DNA of 25,246 nt from a virus (IMGVR_UViG_3300034374_011196:1-25246), one strand, 5' to 3'; counted from the first letter of the stretch, positions 6,749 through 12,687 are shown. Notes: generated by a model from the letters alone, not told the origin. Numbers and translations: made by a program.

Positions 6749-8221
6749 GTGGGGGACGCATCGGTCGATATCTGGAGGGGCTACGACCCGCTGCCGGCGC
6801 AGACGGCGTTCCATACCTCCACGGCCAAGTGGCGGCTCTACGCAGGAGCCGTGGGCGCGGGGAAGACCAAGGCGGGAAGCCGCGAGGCGATCCGCATCGC
6901 CATCGAGTATCCCAAGAGCCTTGGGATCATCGGACGTAAGGAGTACCGCCCGCTGATGGACTCCACTTGGAGAACCTTCATGCGCGAGCTGGAGATGACC
7001 GGCCTGGTGGAAGCGGGACTGGTCAAGATCACCGGGGGTAAGGCGGCATCCAGTCCTCCGCATGTCCGGTTCTGGAACGGGTCCGAGATCATGTTCCGAA
7101 ACGCCAAGAGCGAGCAGAACTTCCTCGGTGTGGAGCCCGATTGGGTCTACATCGATGAGGGTTCCGAGGTCAGCGACGAGGTCTACGAGATGCTGGGCGC
7201 CGGTCGTCTGCGCGGGACGCCGAATCCTGAGGGGAAGACCATCTCCACGCAGATGATCGCCGGGAAGGAAGTGGAGGTCCGGGTGTCGGGTCCGCTTCGC
7301 ATCTGGATCACCTGCAACCCGGGGCCGTCGAACTTCATCCGGCGGAACTTCGTGCCGCCGGGGACGCGGGGCAAGCGGTCCGTGGGATTCGAGATGTTCG
7401 CCGCCAGGACCGATGAGAACCCATACCTGCCGCCGGAGTACGTCAGGGAGATTGAATCGCGCTTCACCGGAGCCCGGCATGCCGCATATGTGAGGGGCGA
7501 CTGGGGTGCGTTCGAGGGGCAGGTGTTCGTGGAATTCGACCCCGACATCCATGTGGTCGACAACATCGACGCCGGCGCCCTGCGCGGCAAGCTCATCATC
7601 GAGGGGTGGGACTTCGGTCGCGCCGTGGAGACGGCAGTCGTCTGGCTCGCCGTCGATGAGGAGGGAGAGGAGCCTGTCGTGGTCTTCGCGGACTACGGAC
7701 GCGCGGAAGCCGACCCGTCGGAGCATGCCCAGGCGGTGAAGCAGATCCGCCAGCGGTTCGGGATCAGTGAGGTCATGGCTATCGGTGACCCGGCGGGGCG
7801 CCAGCGCGGGGTTTCGGGCTCCTACATGGAGGAATACGCGAGGCAGGGCATATACATCGCGCCCTGCGACAAGGGGAAGAGGCAGGGAGTGCGCGACCAG
7901 AGGCTCGCGCAGATGCTCAACATGAGGGTCATTGGCACGGAGGGGAAGACTCCCGGGTTGGTGATTTGCAGGCGGTGCGAGGGGCTGATCGACTCGATCA
8001 CGGCTGCGAGATACCGCGATGGCGGGCGCGTGGACCGGGATCGGCCGGATGAGCGCGTCAAGAAGGACGACCACCGCCTGGACGCGCTGGAGTACGCGCT
8101 GATGGCGGCGCCGCCGCCCCTGACAGACACGACGGCGGGAAAGCCGAAGTGGCAGGAGTGGGTGGAGAAGGGGATCGTGCTTCCCGGGGCGCAGGACGCG
8201 CTCCGGTTGGCGGGGCGTTGA
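6749..8221 (+). CDS. terL: Terminase large subunit
   Basis: This 490-residue packaging motor starts at the GTG at 6749 behind a purine-rich ribosome-binding run. The N-terminal ATPase has Walker A (GAVGAGKT, residues 33-40), Walker B (VYIDEGSE, about 133-140) and a coupling-type motif (TCNPGP, about 188-193). The C-terminal nuclease has an RNase H-like fold with acidic residues at the expected places: D288 in GWDFG, D347 in IGDPAG and D446 in RLDALEYAL. The enzyme translocates DNA into the prohead through the portal and cuts the concatemer. Its length is normal for the family. It is transcribed alone, away from both the portal and the TerS-like gene (about 5.4 kb downstream on the other strand). 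The long antisense frames across it are shadows. Confidence 0.95.
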   Translation: MGDASVDIWRGYDPLPAQTAFHTSTAKWRLYAGAVGAGKTKAGSREAIRIAIEYPKSLGIIGRKEYRPLMDSTWRTFMRELEMTGLVEAGLVKITGGKAASSPPHVRFWNGSEIMFRNAKSEQNFLGVEPDWVYIDEGSEVSDEVYEMLGAGRLRGTPNPEGKTISTQMIAGKEVEVRVSGPLRIWITCNPGPSNFIRRNFVPPGTRGKRSVGFEMFAARTDENPYLPPEYVREIESRFTGARHAAYVRGDWGAFEGQVFVEFDPDIHVVDNIDAGALRGKLIIEGWDFGRAVETAVVWLAVDEEGEEPVVVFADYGRAEADPSEHAQAVKQIRQRFGISEVMAIGDPAGRQRGVSGSYMEEYARQGIYIAPCDKGKRQGVRDQRLAQMLNMRVIGTEGKTPGLVICRRCEGLIDSITAARYRDGGRVDRDRPDERVKKDDHRLDALEYALMAAPPPLTDTTAGKPKWQEWVEKGIVLPGAQDALRLAGR

Positions 8222-8395
8222 CATAAGAAGCGCCGCCCCGACGGAGTAAGGGACGTCGGGGCGGCGCCTGGTTTGAGCGAGCTGCTGGGCGTCATGGCGG
8301 CTTCCCACTCGCTCCCCTCACCGCTGCTAGCTGCGTGAGGTGGTCCGTCTAGGGGTCCGTTTGCGCTCGAGTTCGCAGGTGCCCCAGTCCCAGCG
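8222..8395 (-). ncRNA. Possible leftward small RNA
   Basis: A promoter-like pair at 8402-8430 would start a leftward transcript near 8395 that ends at the 8230-8267 hairpin followed by TTCTTATGT. The roughly 170-nt product would be well structured: GAGCGAG (8275-8281 region) can pair with CTCGCTC (about 8309-8315), with an inner TGGG/CCCA helix, and a central GCTAGC palindrome lies near 8328. No known RNA family is recognised and the transcript is inferred only from promoter, terminator and folding potential. Confidence 0.3.
8230..8267. terminator. Strong hairpin terminator after terL (usable in both directions)
   Basis: A perfect 14-bp GC-rich stem (8230-8243 with 8254-8267) encloses a 10-base loop (GAGTAAGGGA). 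It begins 8 bases after the terminase stop. Rightward the stem is followed by CTGGTTTG, a weak T tract; leftward by TTCTTATGT, a better one. It should end terminase mRNA and could also end a leftward RNA from the adjacent region. Confidence 0.75.
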
Positions 8396-8401
8396 GCGTT
8401 G

Positions 8402-8430
8402 AGTATACGCATGCCTACGGGGAATGAAAA
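8402..8430 (-). promoter_or_regulatory. Candidate leftward promoter
   Basis: Read on the minus strand, TTTTCA (8425-8430) and TATACT (8402-8407) are separated by exactly 17 bases and match the sigma-70-type consensus at 4 and 5 positions. It points away from the accessory module toward the back of terL and has no protein gene downstream before the hairpin terminator. Confidence 0.4.
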
Positions 8431-8734
8431 GTAGGCCCCGGTTTTACGCCTAAGGGAACCCATATATCACCACTGCCGGCATTCCCGCGACGCCGCCCCC
8501 TCCTCCCCCCCCGGGTGCGCGCCTGGGCTCGCGCGCAGCGCGCGCCGGCGCTCGGGGGTGACTCATACGCGCCAGCACCAGGCGGGGCGGCGGGGCCATG
8601 GGCGGCGGGGACAGGGCACGGCGCGGGGATCCATGGCGGGGCGCATAGGTGATGGCCCTAGACCGTCCCGTCTAGTGCCAAGGGGTCACGGGGAGGGGCC
8701 AGGACGGGGCGCCACGGTGGAGGGTGGCGGCCCC

Positions 8735-8820
8735 GATGAAGCCGGAACGGGGCGGGGTCGTGCGGCGGCGCCGCCCGCCATAAGCGGCGGCGCCGCCGCG
8801 CCACCCCGCCCCGGTTCATC
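8735..8820. repeat. Large imperfect GC palindrome
   Basis: The core is a perfect 14-bp stem (8762-8775 with 8786-8799) built on the self-complementary GGCGGCGCCGCC, with a 10-base loop CGCCATAAGC. Outside it, GGGGCGGGG pairs with CCCCGCCCC and GATGAA with TTCATC, giving an approximately 86-nt cruciform with small bulges. Such a structure could be a terminator, an origin or packaging element, or a protein-bound site. The sequence does not say which. Confidence 0.6.
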
Positions 8821-8853
8821 GCCGCCAATCTGGCGCCAACAGTGCGAAGGGTC

Positions 8854-8949
8854 GCGAGGGTGGCGAGGGTGGCGAGAACTAGTAAAGCCGCCACCCTTAC
8901 GCCGCCAATGTCGCCACCCCCGAAGGGCCGCCAACCATCCGCCAACCAT
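8854..8949. repeat. Short tandem direct repeats, iteron-like
   Basis: Two arrays lie here: GCGAGGGTG repeated about 2.5 times (8854-8876), and a perfect 11-bp tandem repeat CCGCCAACCAT (8928-8938 and 8939-8949). Related CCGCCAAT motifs are at 8822-8829 and 8902-8909. They lie just upstream of the first gene of the accessory module and could bind a replication or regulatory protein. Confidence 0.45.
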
Positions 8950-8991
8950 GCGCCGGGGTCCGTACCATGGGCACCACGCCGGGGAGGGTGC

Positions 8992-9014
8992 TAGGGTGTA
9001 CCCTGGCCGGTACA
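8992..9014 (+). promoter_or_regulatory. Operator-like palindrome with -10 hexamer, copy 1
   Basis: TGTACC (8997-9002) and GGTACA (9009-9014) form a perfect 6-bp inverted repeat around six bases. Its first base is also the last base of TAGGGT (8992-8997), a plausible actinobacterial -10, so a bound repressor would cover the start point. A weak TGGGCA (8968-8973) could serve as -35. The same palindrome occurs again at 11902-11919. GGGAGGA and the ATG of the next gene follow directly. Confidence 0.55.
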
Positions 9015-9035
9015 GATAAGGGAGGAACCAAACCC

Positions 9036-9482
9036 ATGCACCATTTTGTGACAGTCGTGAACGAACACGCCGACACCATCGGGGTTTTTACGACCCAAGA
9101 GGCGGCGGACGAATTCCGCGCCACCAACCATGAGACAACCCTAACCATCACGCTAGATCAACACGAACTAATCGACGCTATCGGGGCAGATCTGGCGCGG
9201 GAGATGGCAAGCGATGCCGATATGGACGCGGTCCGCTCGGTCAATTGGTGGCGGACAGATTCCGTAGACATTGCGCGACACTATGGGGTCGTCAACACCA
9301 TGGGGATGCCTAACGCGTATGACGGCCCCGGAGATGACCCCCGCGACACCCTGACGGCCGTTCTGTCCATGGCCGACGCGCGGCAAGAGATCGCATTCCG
9401 CGCCGAAGAGAACGATTGGAGCGACAGACCTAGCGACTGGGGTCTCGCTGTTGCTGACGCGCTGGTGTCCCTTTTCCTCTAA
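9036..9482 (+). CDS. Hypothetical protein, first gene of the accessory module
   Basis: This 148-residue acidic protein starts at the ATG at 9036, with GGGAGGA 9 bases upstream and the palindromic operator just before that. An in-frame ATG at 8967 would put the operator inside the gene and is not preferred. The N-terminus (HHFVTVVNEHADTIGVFTTQEAADEF) looks like a small alpha/beta domain with a DF/ATNHE segment. The rest is mostly helical and rich in Asp and Ala, with an aromatic cluster around NWWRTDSVDIARHYG. No family is recognised. Its position behind the operator suggests it is the leading product of a regulated transcript. It lacks the 13-bp repeat found with nearly all later genes of the module. 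Confidence 0.65.
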   Translation: MHHFVTVVNEHADTIGVFTTQEAADEFRATNHETTLTITLDQHELIDAIGADLAREMASDADMDAVRSVNWWRTDSVDIARHYGVVNTMGMPNAYDGPGDDPRDTLTAVLSMADARQEIAFRAEENDWSDRPSDWGLAVADALVSLFL

Positions 9483-9497
9483 GCCCGCGCATGGTGC

Positions 9498-9552
9498 CCC
9501 GCCCCGGCCAGTGACGCCGGGGCGGGCGGGGTCCGAATCCCCGGCGCGGCCA
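9498..9552 (+). other. Leader with GC hairpin and tRNA T-arm-like hairpin
   Basis: An 11-bp perfect stem (9498-9508 with 9516-9526, loop CAGTGAC) is followed directly by a 5-bp stem with a 7-base loop, CGGGG-TCCGAAT-CCCCG (9527-9543), then GCGCGGCCA. The second hairpin closely resembles a tRNA T-arm except for C in place of the second loop T. CCGCGC just after the upstream stop could pair with GCGCGG to close the structure. There is no D-arm, so it is not a tRNA gene. It lies in the leader of the 9586 gene. Confidence 0.4.
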
Positions 9553-9585
9553 TCCCCTACCAACCAACCAGAAAGAGGTAGCACC

Positions 9586-9762
9586 ATGGATGACAACCAG
9601 CGATCCGCATTCGCCGCCATCGACCCCGACGGGGAGCCGTACCTCGTCGGGGAGACGGAGGACGGGCTAGCGATTGTCCAGCGCGAGGATGACGGGGCCG
9701 TCTTCCTCATCGACGCCGCCGGGGACGTATGGCGCGCGGATTGGCGCCCCTTCCCCGCATAA
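9586..9762 (+). CDS. Small acidic hypothetical protein
   Basis: This 58-residue protein starts at the ATG at 9586 behind GAAAGAGG. It consists of a compact series of beta-like strands: AFAAIDPDGEPYLVGETEDGLAIVQREDDGAVFLIDAAGDVW in overlapping pieces, ending WRPFPA. No family is recognised. It is strongly acidic and could be a mimic or binding protein, but that is speculation. A full copy of the module's 13-bp repeat begins directly after its TAA stop codon. Confidence 0.65.
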   Translation: MDDNQRSAFAAIDPDGEPYLVGETEDGLAIVQREDDGAVFLIDAAGDVWRADWRPFPA

Positions 9763-10057
9763 GACACCACCCCGCCGCTGCTACCAGGTAGCGGCTCGAG
9801 GATCTGGAGGAACCCGCAATGAAAGACGCCGACATCATCACCAAGGACGAAGGCGATTTCGCTCTCGTCTTCACCAAGACGGCAAAGGGTCGCGAATGGG
9901 TGGCCGACGTTCTGGCCCCTTTCGCGAATGGGGAGGACCGCTATGCCGTCCCCGCCGACTACCCCGCGCAACTTGCCCACCAGGCCGACGCCGCGGGCGT
10001 GCGCGTCTATCTCACCTAGACACCACCCCGCCGCTACCTGGTAGCGGCTCGAGGATC
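9763..10057 (+). repeat. Duplicated 40-bp hairpin element behind two stop codons
   Basis: The segments 9763-9804 and 10019-10057 are near-identical. Each begins with the 13-bp repeat, continues into an inverted repeat CCGCTACC...GGTAGCGG (the first copy has three extra bases), and ends with GGCTCGAGGATC. Each directly follows the stop codon of a small gene. They look like paired intergenic cassettes, possibly RNA processing or termination elements, or joints left by gene duplication. Confidence 0.7.
9819..10019 (+). CDS. Small hypothetical protein
   Basis: This 66-residue protein starts at the ATG at 9819 with CTGGAGGA upstream. It is a mixed alpha/beta sequence (DIITKDEGDFALVFTKTAKG, then REWVADVLAPFANGEDRYAVPADYPAQLAHQADAAG in part, ending VRVYLT). 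I do not recognise the family, but short proteins of this kind are common in phage accessory regions. Its TAG stop shares its last base with the next copy of the 13-bp repeat, and it is framed on both sides by the duplicated hairpin cassettes, suggesting that it is a unit that can be gained or lost. Confidence 0.65.
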   Translation: MKDADIITKDEGDFALVFTKTAKGREWVADVLAPFANGEDRYAVPADYPAQLAHQADAAGVRVYLT

Positions 10058-10086
10058 CCCCGGGGCCGTTGACGCGGCCCCGGGGG
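10057..10086 (+). terminator. Perfect 12-bp hairpin, terminator-like
   Basis: CCCCCGGGGCCG (10057-10068) pairs perfectly with CGGCCCCGGGGG (10075-10086) around the loop TTGACG. There is no T tract, so it would be a Rho-dependent, pausing or processing element rather than a textbook terminator. It lies between the 9819 gene and the 10130 gene. Confidence 0.5.
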
Positions 10087-10129
10087 CGCACCACCACCCC
10101 GCAACCCTTGGACGATTGGAGGACCGGCA

Positions 10130-11005
10130 ATGCCGGCCAAGACTAAGACACCACCCCGCGCCCATGCCCGCAGGTCGTCGCGCGGCCACAAAGACACCAC
10201 CCCGCGCGCCGCCGCCGCGATCCGCGCGATAGAGGACGCCGCCGCGGTCGCGACCTGGCGGGGATCCGTACAGGGGAAGAGCGCCAATAGGAAGACAGGC
10301 GCGACACTCACCACCTATTCCCACCCCGCGACCTGCCCCACTACCTGCCCGCTATATGGCGGGGACCGGGGGCCGGATGGCTCGAGGGTTGACCCCGGGG
10401 CCGAATGCTACGCCGCCGCCGGGTACTACACGCGCCGCGCGTGGGAAGGGGTCCGGCTGACCTGGTCGGAATCCCTCGCCAAGATTCGCGCCGCCCGGGC
10501 GCCCATGGCGCGCGGGAACGTGGCCGGGGACATCATCCACGCCGCGGGGCGGATCGTGCGCGCGGCGGCGCTCGAATGGGCGGCGGCCCTTTCCAAGGAT
10601 GGCACGCGTCCCGCGTGGACGTACACCCATCACGCGCCCACCCCGGAGAACCTCGCCACCCTCGCCGCCATGGCGGACGCCGGGACAGTCGTGAACCTGT
10701 CGGCATCGGACCCCGGGGAGGCTTTCGCCATGATGGCGGCGCACCCCGGGCACCCCGTCGCCACGGTTACCCCGGGGAATTCCCCGCGCGTCATCCGCGA
10801 CCAGGATGGGCGCCGAATCGTGCAATGTCCCGCCACCCTCGAGGGGTCCGGCGTTACCTGTCTGACCTGCGGCGGCGGGCGCCCGCTATGCGCCCGGGGC
10901 GGTCGCGACTATGCCATCGGATTCCCGGTGCATGGCGCCCACGCCGGGAAAGGGGAAGCGCGCATGCGCGCGGCGACCGCCCGGGCGGCGGGGGTGACCC
11001 CGTGA
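10130..11005 (+). CDS. Conserved cysteine-containing phage/plasmid protein of unknown function
   Basis: This 291-residue protein starts at the ATG at 10130 with TTGGAGGA upstream. It shows the layout of a recurring phage and plasmid family (I recall it as DUF7227-like, from memory): GKSANRKTGAT, then CPTTCPL (about residue 66), AECYAAAG, a middle TYTHH (about 164), VVNLSASDPGEA, VQCPAT, a CLTCGG...LCARG cysteine cluster and finally YAIGFPVHG. The conserved cysteines suggest a bound metal or iron-sulphur centre, but no enzymatic activity is established. The N-terminal 30 residues contain two copies of the 13-bp repeat in two frames (TPPRAH and DTTPRAA) and look like an added tail. The stop overlaps the next start by GTGA. 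Confidence 0.7.
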   Translation: MPAKTKTPPRAHARRSSRGHKDTTPRAAAAIRAIEDAAAVATWRGSVQGKSANRKTGATLTTYSHPATCPTTCPLYGGDRGPDGSRVDPGAECYAAAGYYTRRAWEGVRLTWSESLAKIRAARAPMARGNVAGDIIHAAGRIVRAAALEWAAALSKDGTRPAWTYTHHAPTPENLATLAAMADAGTVVNLSASDPGEAFAMMAAHPGHPVATVTPGNSPRVIRDQDGRRIVQCPATLEGSGVTCLTCGGGRPLCARGGRDYAIGFPVHGAHAGKGEARMRAATARAAGVTP

Positions 11006-11235
11006 CCGCCCGCCCGTTCGAGGATTGCCCCGGACTGGCGCAAGGGGTGGCGGGGCATGCGGCCATGGTCGTAGCCCTTGCCTACCGCCCAAGCTCCCGC
11101 CCCGGGGCGCGCGCCAGTCTGGCCCGTGCCGCCCGGGCGGGGGCCATCATCGCCGCGAACAGGCGCGCGCGGCGGCGCCGCCATGCGCCGCCCTACCCCG
11201 TCCCCGTGGCGGCGTGGAAGGGGCGCGAATGGTGA
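11002..11235 (+). CDS. Small basic Ala/Arg-rich protein
   Basis: This 77-residue protein starts at the GTG at 11002, overlapping the upstream TGA (GTGA), so it is probably translationally coupled. The body is predicted helical (CPGLAQGVAGHAAMVVALAY) followed by Ala/Arg-rich helices (ARASLARAARAGAIIAANRRARRRRH) and a proline-rich end. No family is recognised. The high Arg content could mean nucleic-acid binding, but in DNA this GC-rich composition is also what a shadow would show. The coupled start and the tight junction to the next gene favour a real gene. It lacks a copy of the 13-bp repeat. Confidence 0.45.
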   Translation: MTARPFEDCPGLAQGVAGHAAMVVALAYRPSSRPGARASLARAARAGAIIAANRRARRRRHAPPYPVPVAAWKGREW

Positions 11236-11432
11236 CCCCTGCCCGCCGCCGCGCCGCCCGCCGGATCGCATGGGCCGCCATTCTCGGATCCTTGGCCCTT
11301 GCCATGGCATCGCATGGCACCACCCCGCCGGATCGCGCGCCGGCGCTCGAGCAGGCCGCCACCAGGTGCGCGGCGATCCTTCACCGGGAGGGGGTGACCC
11401 CGGCCCCCGGCGGATGCCTTCCGCGCCCCTAG
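11229..11432 (+). CDS. Small membrane or secreted protein
   Basis: This 67-residue protein starts at the ATG at 11229 (a GTG follows directly at 11232) with GGAAGGGG upstream and a 7-base overlap with the previous gene. A basic N-terminus (VTPARRRAARR) precedes one hydrophobic helix (IAWAAILGSLALAMA, residues about 13-27), consistent with a signal anchor or signal peptide. The short remainder contains two cysteines (TRCAAIL and GGCLP). A one-mismatch repeat copy encodes Gly-Thr-Thr-Pro just after the hydrophobic segment. It might act at the membrane (superinfection exclusion or lysis accessory), but this is inferred only from topology. Confidence 0.5.
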   Translation: MVTPARRRAARRIAWAAILGSLALAMASHGTTPPDRAPALEQAATRCAAILHREGVTPAPGGCLPRP

Positions 11433-11464
11433 AGACACCACCCCGCGCCAGTGGCGGCGAGGTT

Positions 11465-11482
11465 CCCGGGATCGATCCCGGG
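11465..11482. promoter_or_regulatory. 18-bp perfect palindrome / T-arm-like hairpin in a leader
   Basis: CCCGGGATCGATCCCGGG is a perfect 18-bp palindrome. As RNA it gives a 5-bp stem with the 7-base loop ATCGATC, close to a tRNA T-loop, followed by GGCGGGGCA. The leader resembles that of the 9586 gene: both have CCAGTG[AG]CG, a T-arm-like hairpin and an A/C-rich stretch with AACCAGAAA before the ATG. Confidence 0.45.
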
Positions 11483-11522
11483 GCGGGGCATTCCCGTCAA
11501 CCAGAAACCAACAGGAGAAACC

Positions 11523-11759
11523 ATGGCCGATGACATCACCTGCGCCCATTGCGGCGAGCCCGTGGAGATCCATTACCTGCGGCACGACGCCGCAGAAGAC
11601 ACCACCCCGCCGCCCGGTGGGCACTACCGCGCCACCCTGTCGGGGCAGGGGTGCCCGTTCTGCGGGTACGACCACGACGGACCGGGCGCCCACGACCTGG
11701 AGCGCGTCGCCGCCCTTGCCAGCGGCGTAACGGATGATGACCCGCTCGAGTTCCTCTAG
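11523..11759 (+). CDS. Small zinc-ribbon-type protein
   Basis: This 78-residue protein starts at the ATG at 11523 behind AGGAGA. Two CxxC pairs, CAHC near residue 7 and CPFC near residue 44, are arranged as in small zinc ribbons. Between them lies HYLRHDAAEDTTPPPGGHYRAT, where DTTP is encoded by an exact copy of the 13-bp repeat. The C-terminus is acidic (DDDPLEFL). Such proteins often mediate protein or nucleic-acid contacts. If the zinc-ribbon reading is right, the repeat lies in the linker between the two metal knuckles, where an insertion is tolerable. Function is unknown. Confidence 0.7.
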   Translation: MADDITCAHCGEPVEIHYLRHDAAEDTTPPPGGHYRATLSGQGCPFCGYDHDGPGAHDLERVAALASGVTDDDPLEFL

Positions 11760-11781
11760 CGGCGACACCACCCCGCAGGAC

Positions 11782-11815
11782 CGCGCCCCGGGTGCCGCCA
11801 CGGCCCCGGGGCGCG
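11782..11815 (+). other. Intergenic GC hairpin
   Basis: CGCGCCCCGGG pairs with CCCGGGGCGCG around the loop TGCCGCCACGGC. It lies between the zinc-ribbon gene and the second operator, between two copies of the 13-bp repeat (11764 and 11850). It could be a terminator for the first half of the module, since a new promoter-operator follows. Confidence 0.45.
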
Positions 11816-11896
11816 CTTCGTCGTGCGCGCGGATTCGGCCCGCGCAATCGACACCACCCCGCCACGCGGGCCACCCCGCAGGGCGTGCGCCCCACC

Positions 11897-11919
11897 GATG
11901 GTGTACCATGCCCGGTACA
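11897..11919 (+). promoter_or_regulatory. Operator-like palindrome with -10-like hexamer, copy 2
   Basis: TGTACC (11902-11907) and GGTACA (11914-11919) form the same 6-6-6 inverted repeat as at 8997-9014. Its first T again closes a hexamer in the -10 position (GATGGT). The spacer differs (ATGCCC versus CTGGCC), so the arms are what is conserved. The ATG of the next gene is 29 bases downstream, behind a TTGGAGCAG ribosome-binding site. Confidence 0.55.
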
Positions 11920-11947
11920 TCCCTTGGACGAGATTGGAGCAGCAGAC

Positions 11948-12217
11948 ATGAAAGACACCACCCCGCACACCGTCACGGTGGCGACATACATCAGGACGAC
12001 GAACACGCGCAGCGGCAACCCTCGCCGCGGGTGGATCGTCCGCGAGGTGATCCCGGGCCAGCCCTACGCCGCCGGCGAGGCGTCCTTCGTGGATGAGGGT
12101 TACGAGGGGACCAGCGCGCTGAACGACGCGTTCCCCGGCGCCGTCATCACCTGTTCAGTGGACGTCACCCCGCAGGAGTACCGGGAGCGCGTGCGCCGCG
12201 CGGAGGTGGCGGCATGA
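11948..12217 (+). CDS. Hypothetical phage/plasmid-type small protein
   Basis: This 89-residue protein starts at the ATG at 11948 (GGAGCAG upstream). After KDTTPH, encoded by an exact 13-bp repeat two codons behind the start, it reads as a compact alpha/beta protein: VTVATYIRTTNTRSGNPRRGW, then VDEGYEGTSALNDAFPGAV and VDVTPQEYRERVRR. I recognise this arrangement (NPRRGW, DEGYEG, VTPxEYR) as recurring in actinobacterial phage and plasmid accessory regions, without known function. The stop overlaps the next start (ATGA). It is the first gene behind the second operator palindrome. Confidence 0.65.
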   Translation: MKDTTPHTVTVATYIRTTNTRSGNPRRGWIVREVIPGQPYAAGEASFVDEGYEGTSALNDAFPGAVITCSVDVTPQEYRERVRRAEVAA

Positions 12218-12480
12218 CTACCCACCACACCACCCCGCAGGTGGTCCGCATCGGCGCCACGCGCTGCTCCGGCGCCGTCGTGTGGGAGATCGATGGCGGC
12301 CCGTCCGGCACCTGGTGCGAGATCGACTGGTCCGATAGCCCCTTCGACATGCCCACGACGATCTACCCCGATGAGCGGCACGGGCGCGACGCGTTCGCCC
12401 GCGCCATCGCCCTCGCGATGATGTGCGCCGACCGGGTCACCATCCACCCCAACCTCGAGTTGTCGGGGGTGGAGCGATGA
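12214..12480 (+). CDS. Hypothetical small protein
   Basis: This 88-residue protein starts at the ATG at 12214 overlapping the upstream stop. After MTTHHTTPQ (a one-mismatch repeat copy within the first nine codons) come beta-like strands with conserved-looking Trp positions (GAVVWEIDGGPSGTWCEIDW), then a helix (RDAFARAIALAMMCADRVT) and a short tail. No family is recognised. It forms a coupled trio with the genes on either side (ATGA overlaps at both ends), suggesting that the three products are made together. Confidence 0.6.
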   Translation: MTTHHTTPQVVRIGATRCSGAVVWEIDGGPSGTWCEIDWSDSPFDMPTTIYPDERHGRDAFARAIALAMMCADRVTIHPNLELSGVER

Positions 12481-12686
12481 ACCCCGGCGACACGGTCCGG
12501 TGGTGGACGAGGGATGGCGGATGGAGATTCGGCCACCTCGCCGCCACCGGACACAAGTACGCCCGCGTGAAGATGGGCAGCACGATCAAGCGGGTGCCAC
12601 TGGACGAGCTTCGCCCGTGGCCGCCCCAGTACCAGGACATCCAAGACACCACCCCGCCGACGCGGCGGGTCAAGAGAGGGAGGTAG
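12477..12686 (+). CDS. Hypothetical small protein with SH3-like character
   Basis: This 69-residue protein starts at the ATG at 12477, overlapping the previous stop by ATGA. The sequence MNPGDTVRWWTRDGGWRFG, then GHKYARVKMGS and VPLDELRPWP, has the spacing of short beta strands as in small SH3-like or KOW-like barrels. This is a visual impression, not a family match. The C-terminal tail (QDIQDTTPPTRRVKRGR) carries an exact 13-bp repeat and a basic end. It is followed two bases later by the serine recombinase GTG. Confidence 0.55.
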   Translation: MNPGDTVRWWTRDGGWRFGHLAATGHKYARVKMGSTIKRVPLDELRPWPPQYQDIQDTTPPTRRVKRGR

Positions 12687-12687
12687 C

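Larger units (their letters stand above)
8222..9035. other. 0.8-kb structured region without a convincing protein gene
   Basis: No reading frame here has a ribosome-binding site, sensible composition and neighbours to support it. The stretch instead holds a strong two-way hairpin (8230-8267), a possible leftward promoter and small RNA (8222-8430), an approximately 86-nt imperfect palindrome (8735-8820), short tandem repeats (8854-8876 and 8928-8949), several CCGCCAA[TC] motifs (8822, 8902, 8928, 8939) and the first TGTACC-N6-GGTACA operator (8997). It separates the terminase from the accessory module. Confidence 0.6.

Noticed and set aside
6704-8308. 534-residue leftward frame opposite terL
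   Set aside because: The terminase motifs on the plus strand are decisive; this frame is His/Pro/Arg/Leu-rich antisense sequence.
7822-8463. Leftward frame of 213 residues reaching into the noncoding region
   Set aside because: It crosses the perfect terminator hairpin and is antisense to the terminase nuclease domain; it has no family features.
8558-9019. 153-residue rightward frame in the structured gap
   Set aside because: It runs through the giant palindrome and tandem repeats with Gly/Arg/Pro composition; this is open only because of GC richness.
9481-9560. A complete tRNA gene
   Set aside because: The T-arm-like hairpin is good, but there is no D-arm, the loop has C at an invariant T, and the middle arm is an 11-bp GC hairpin.
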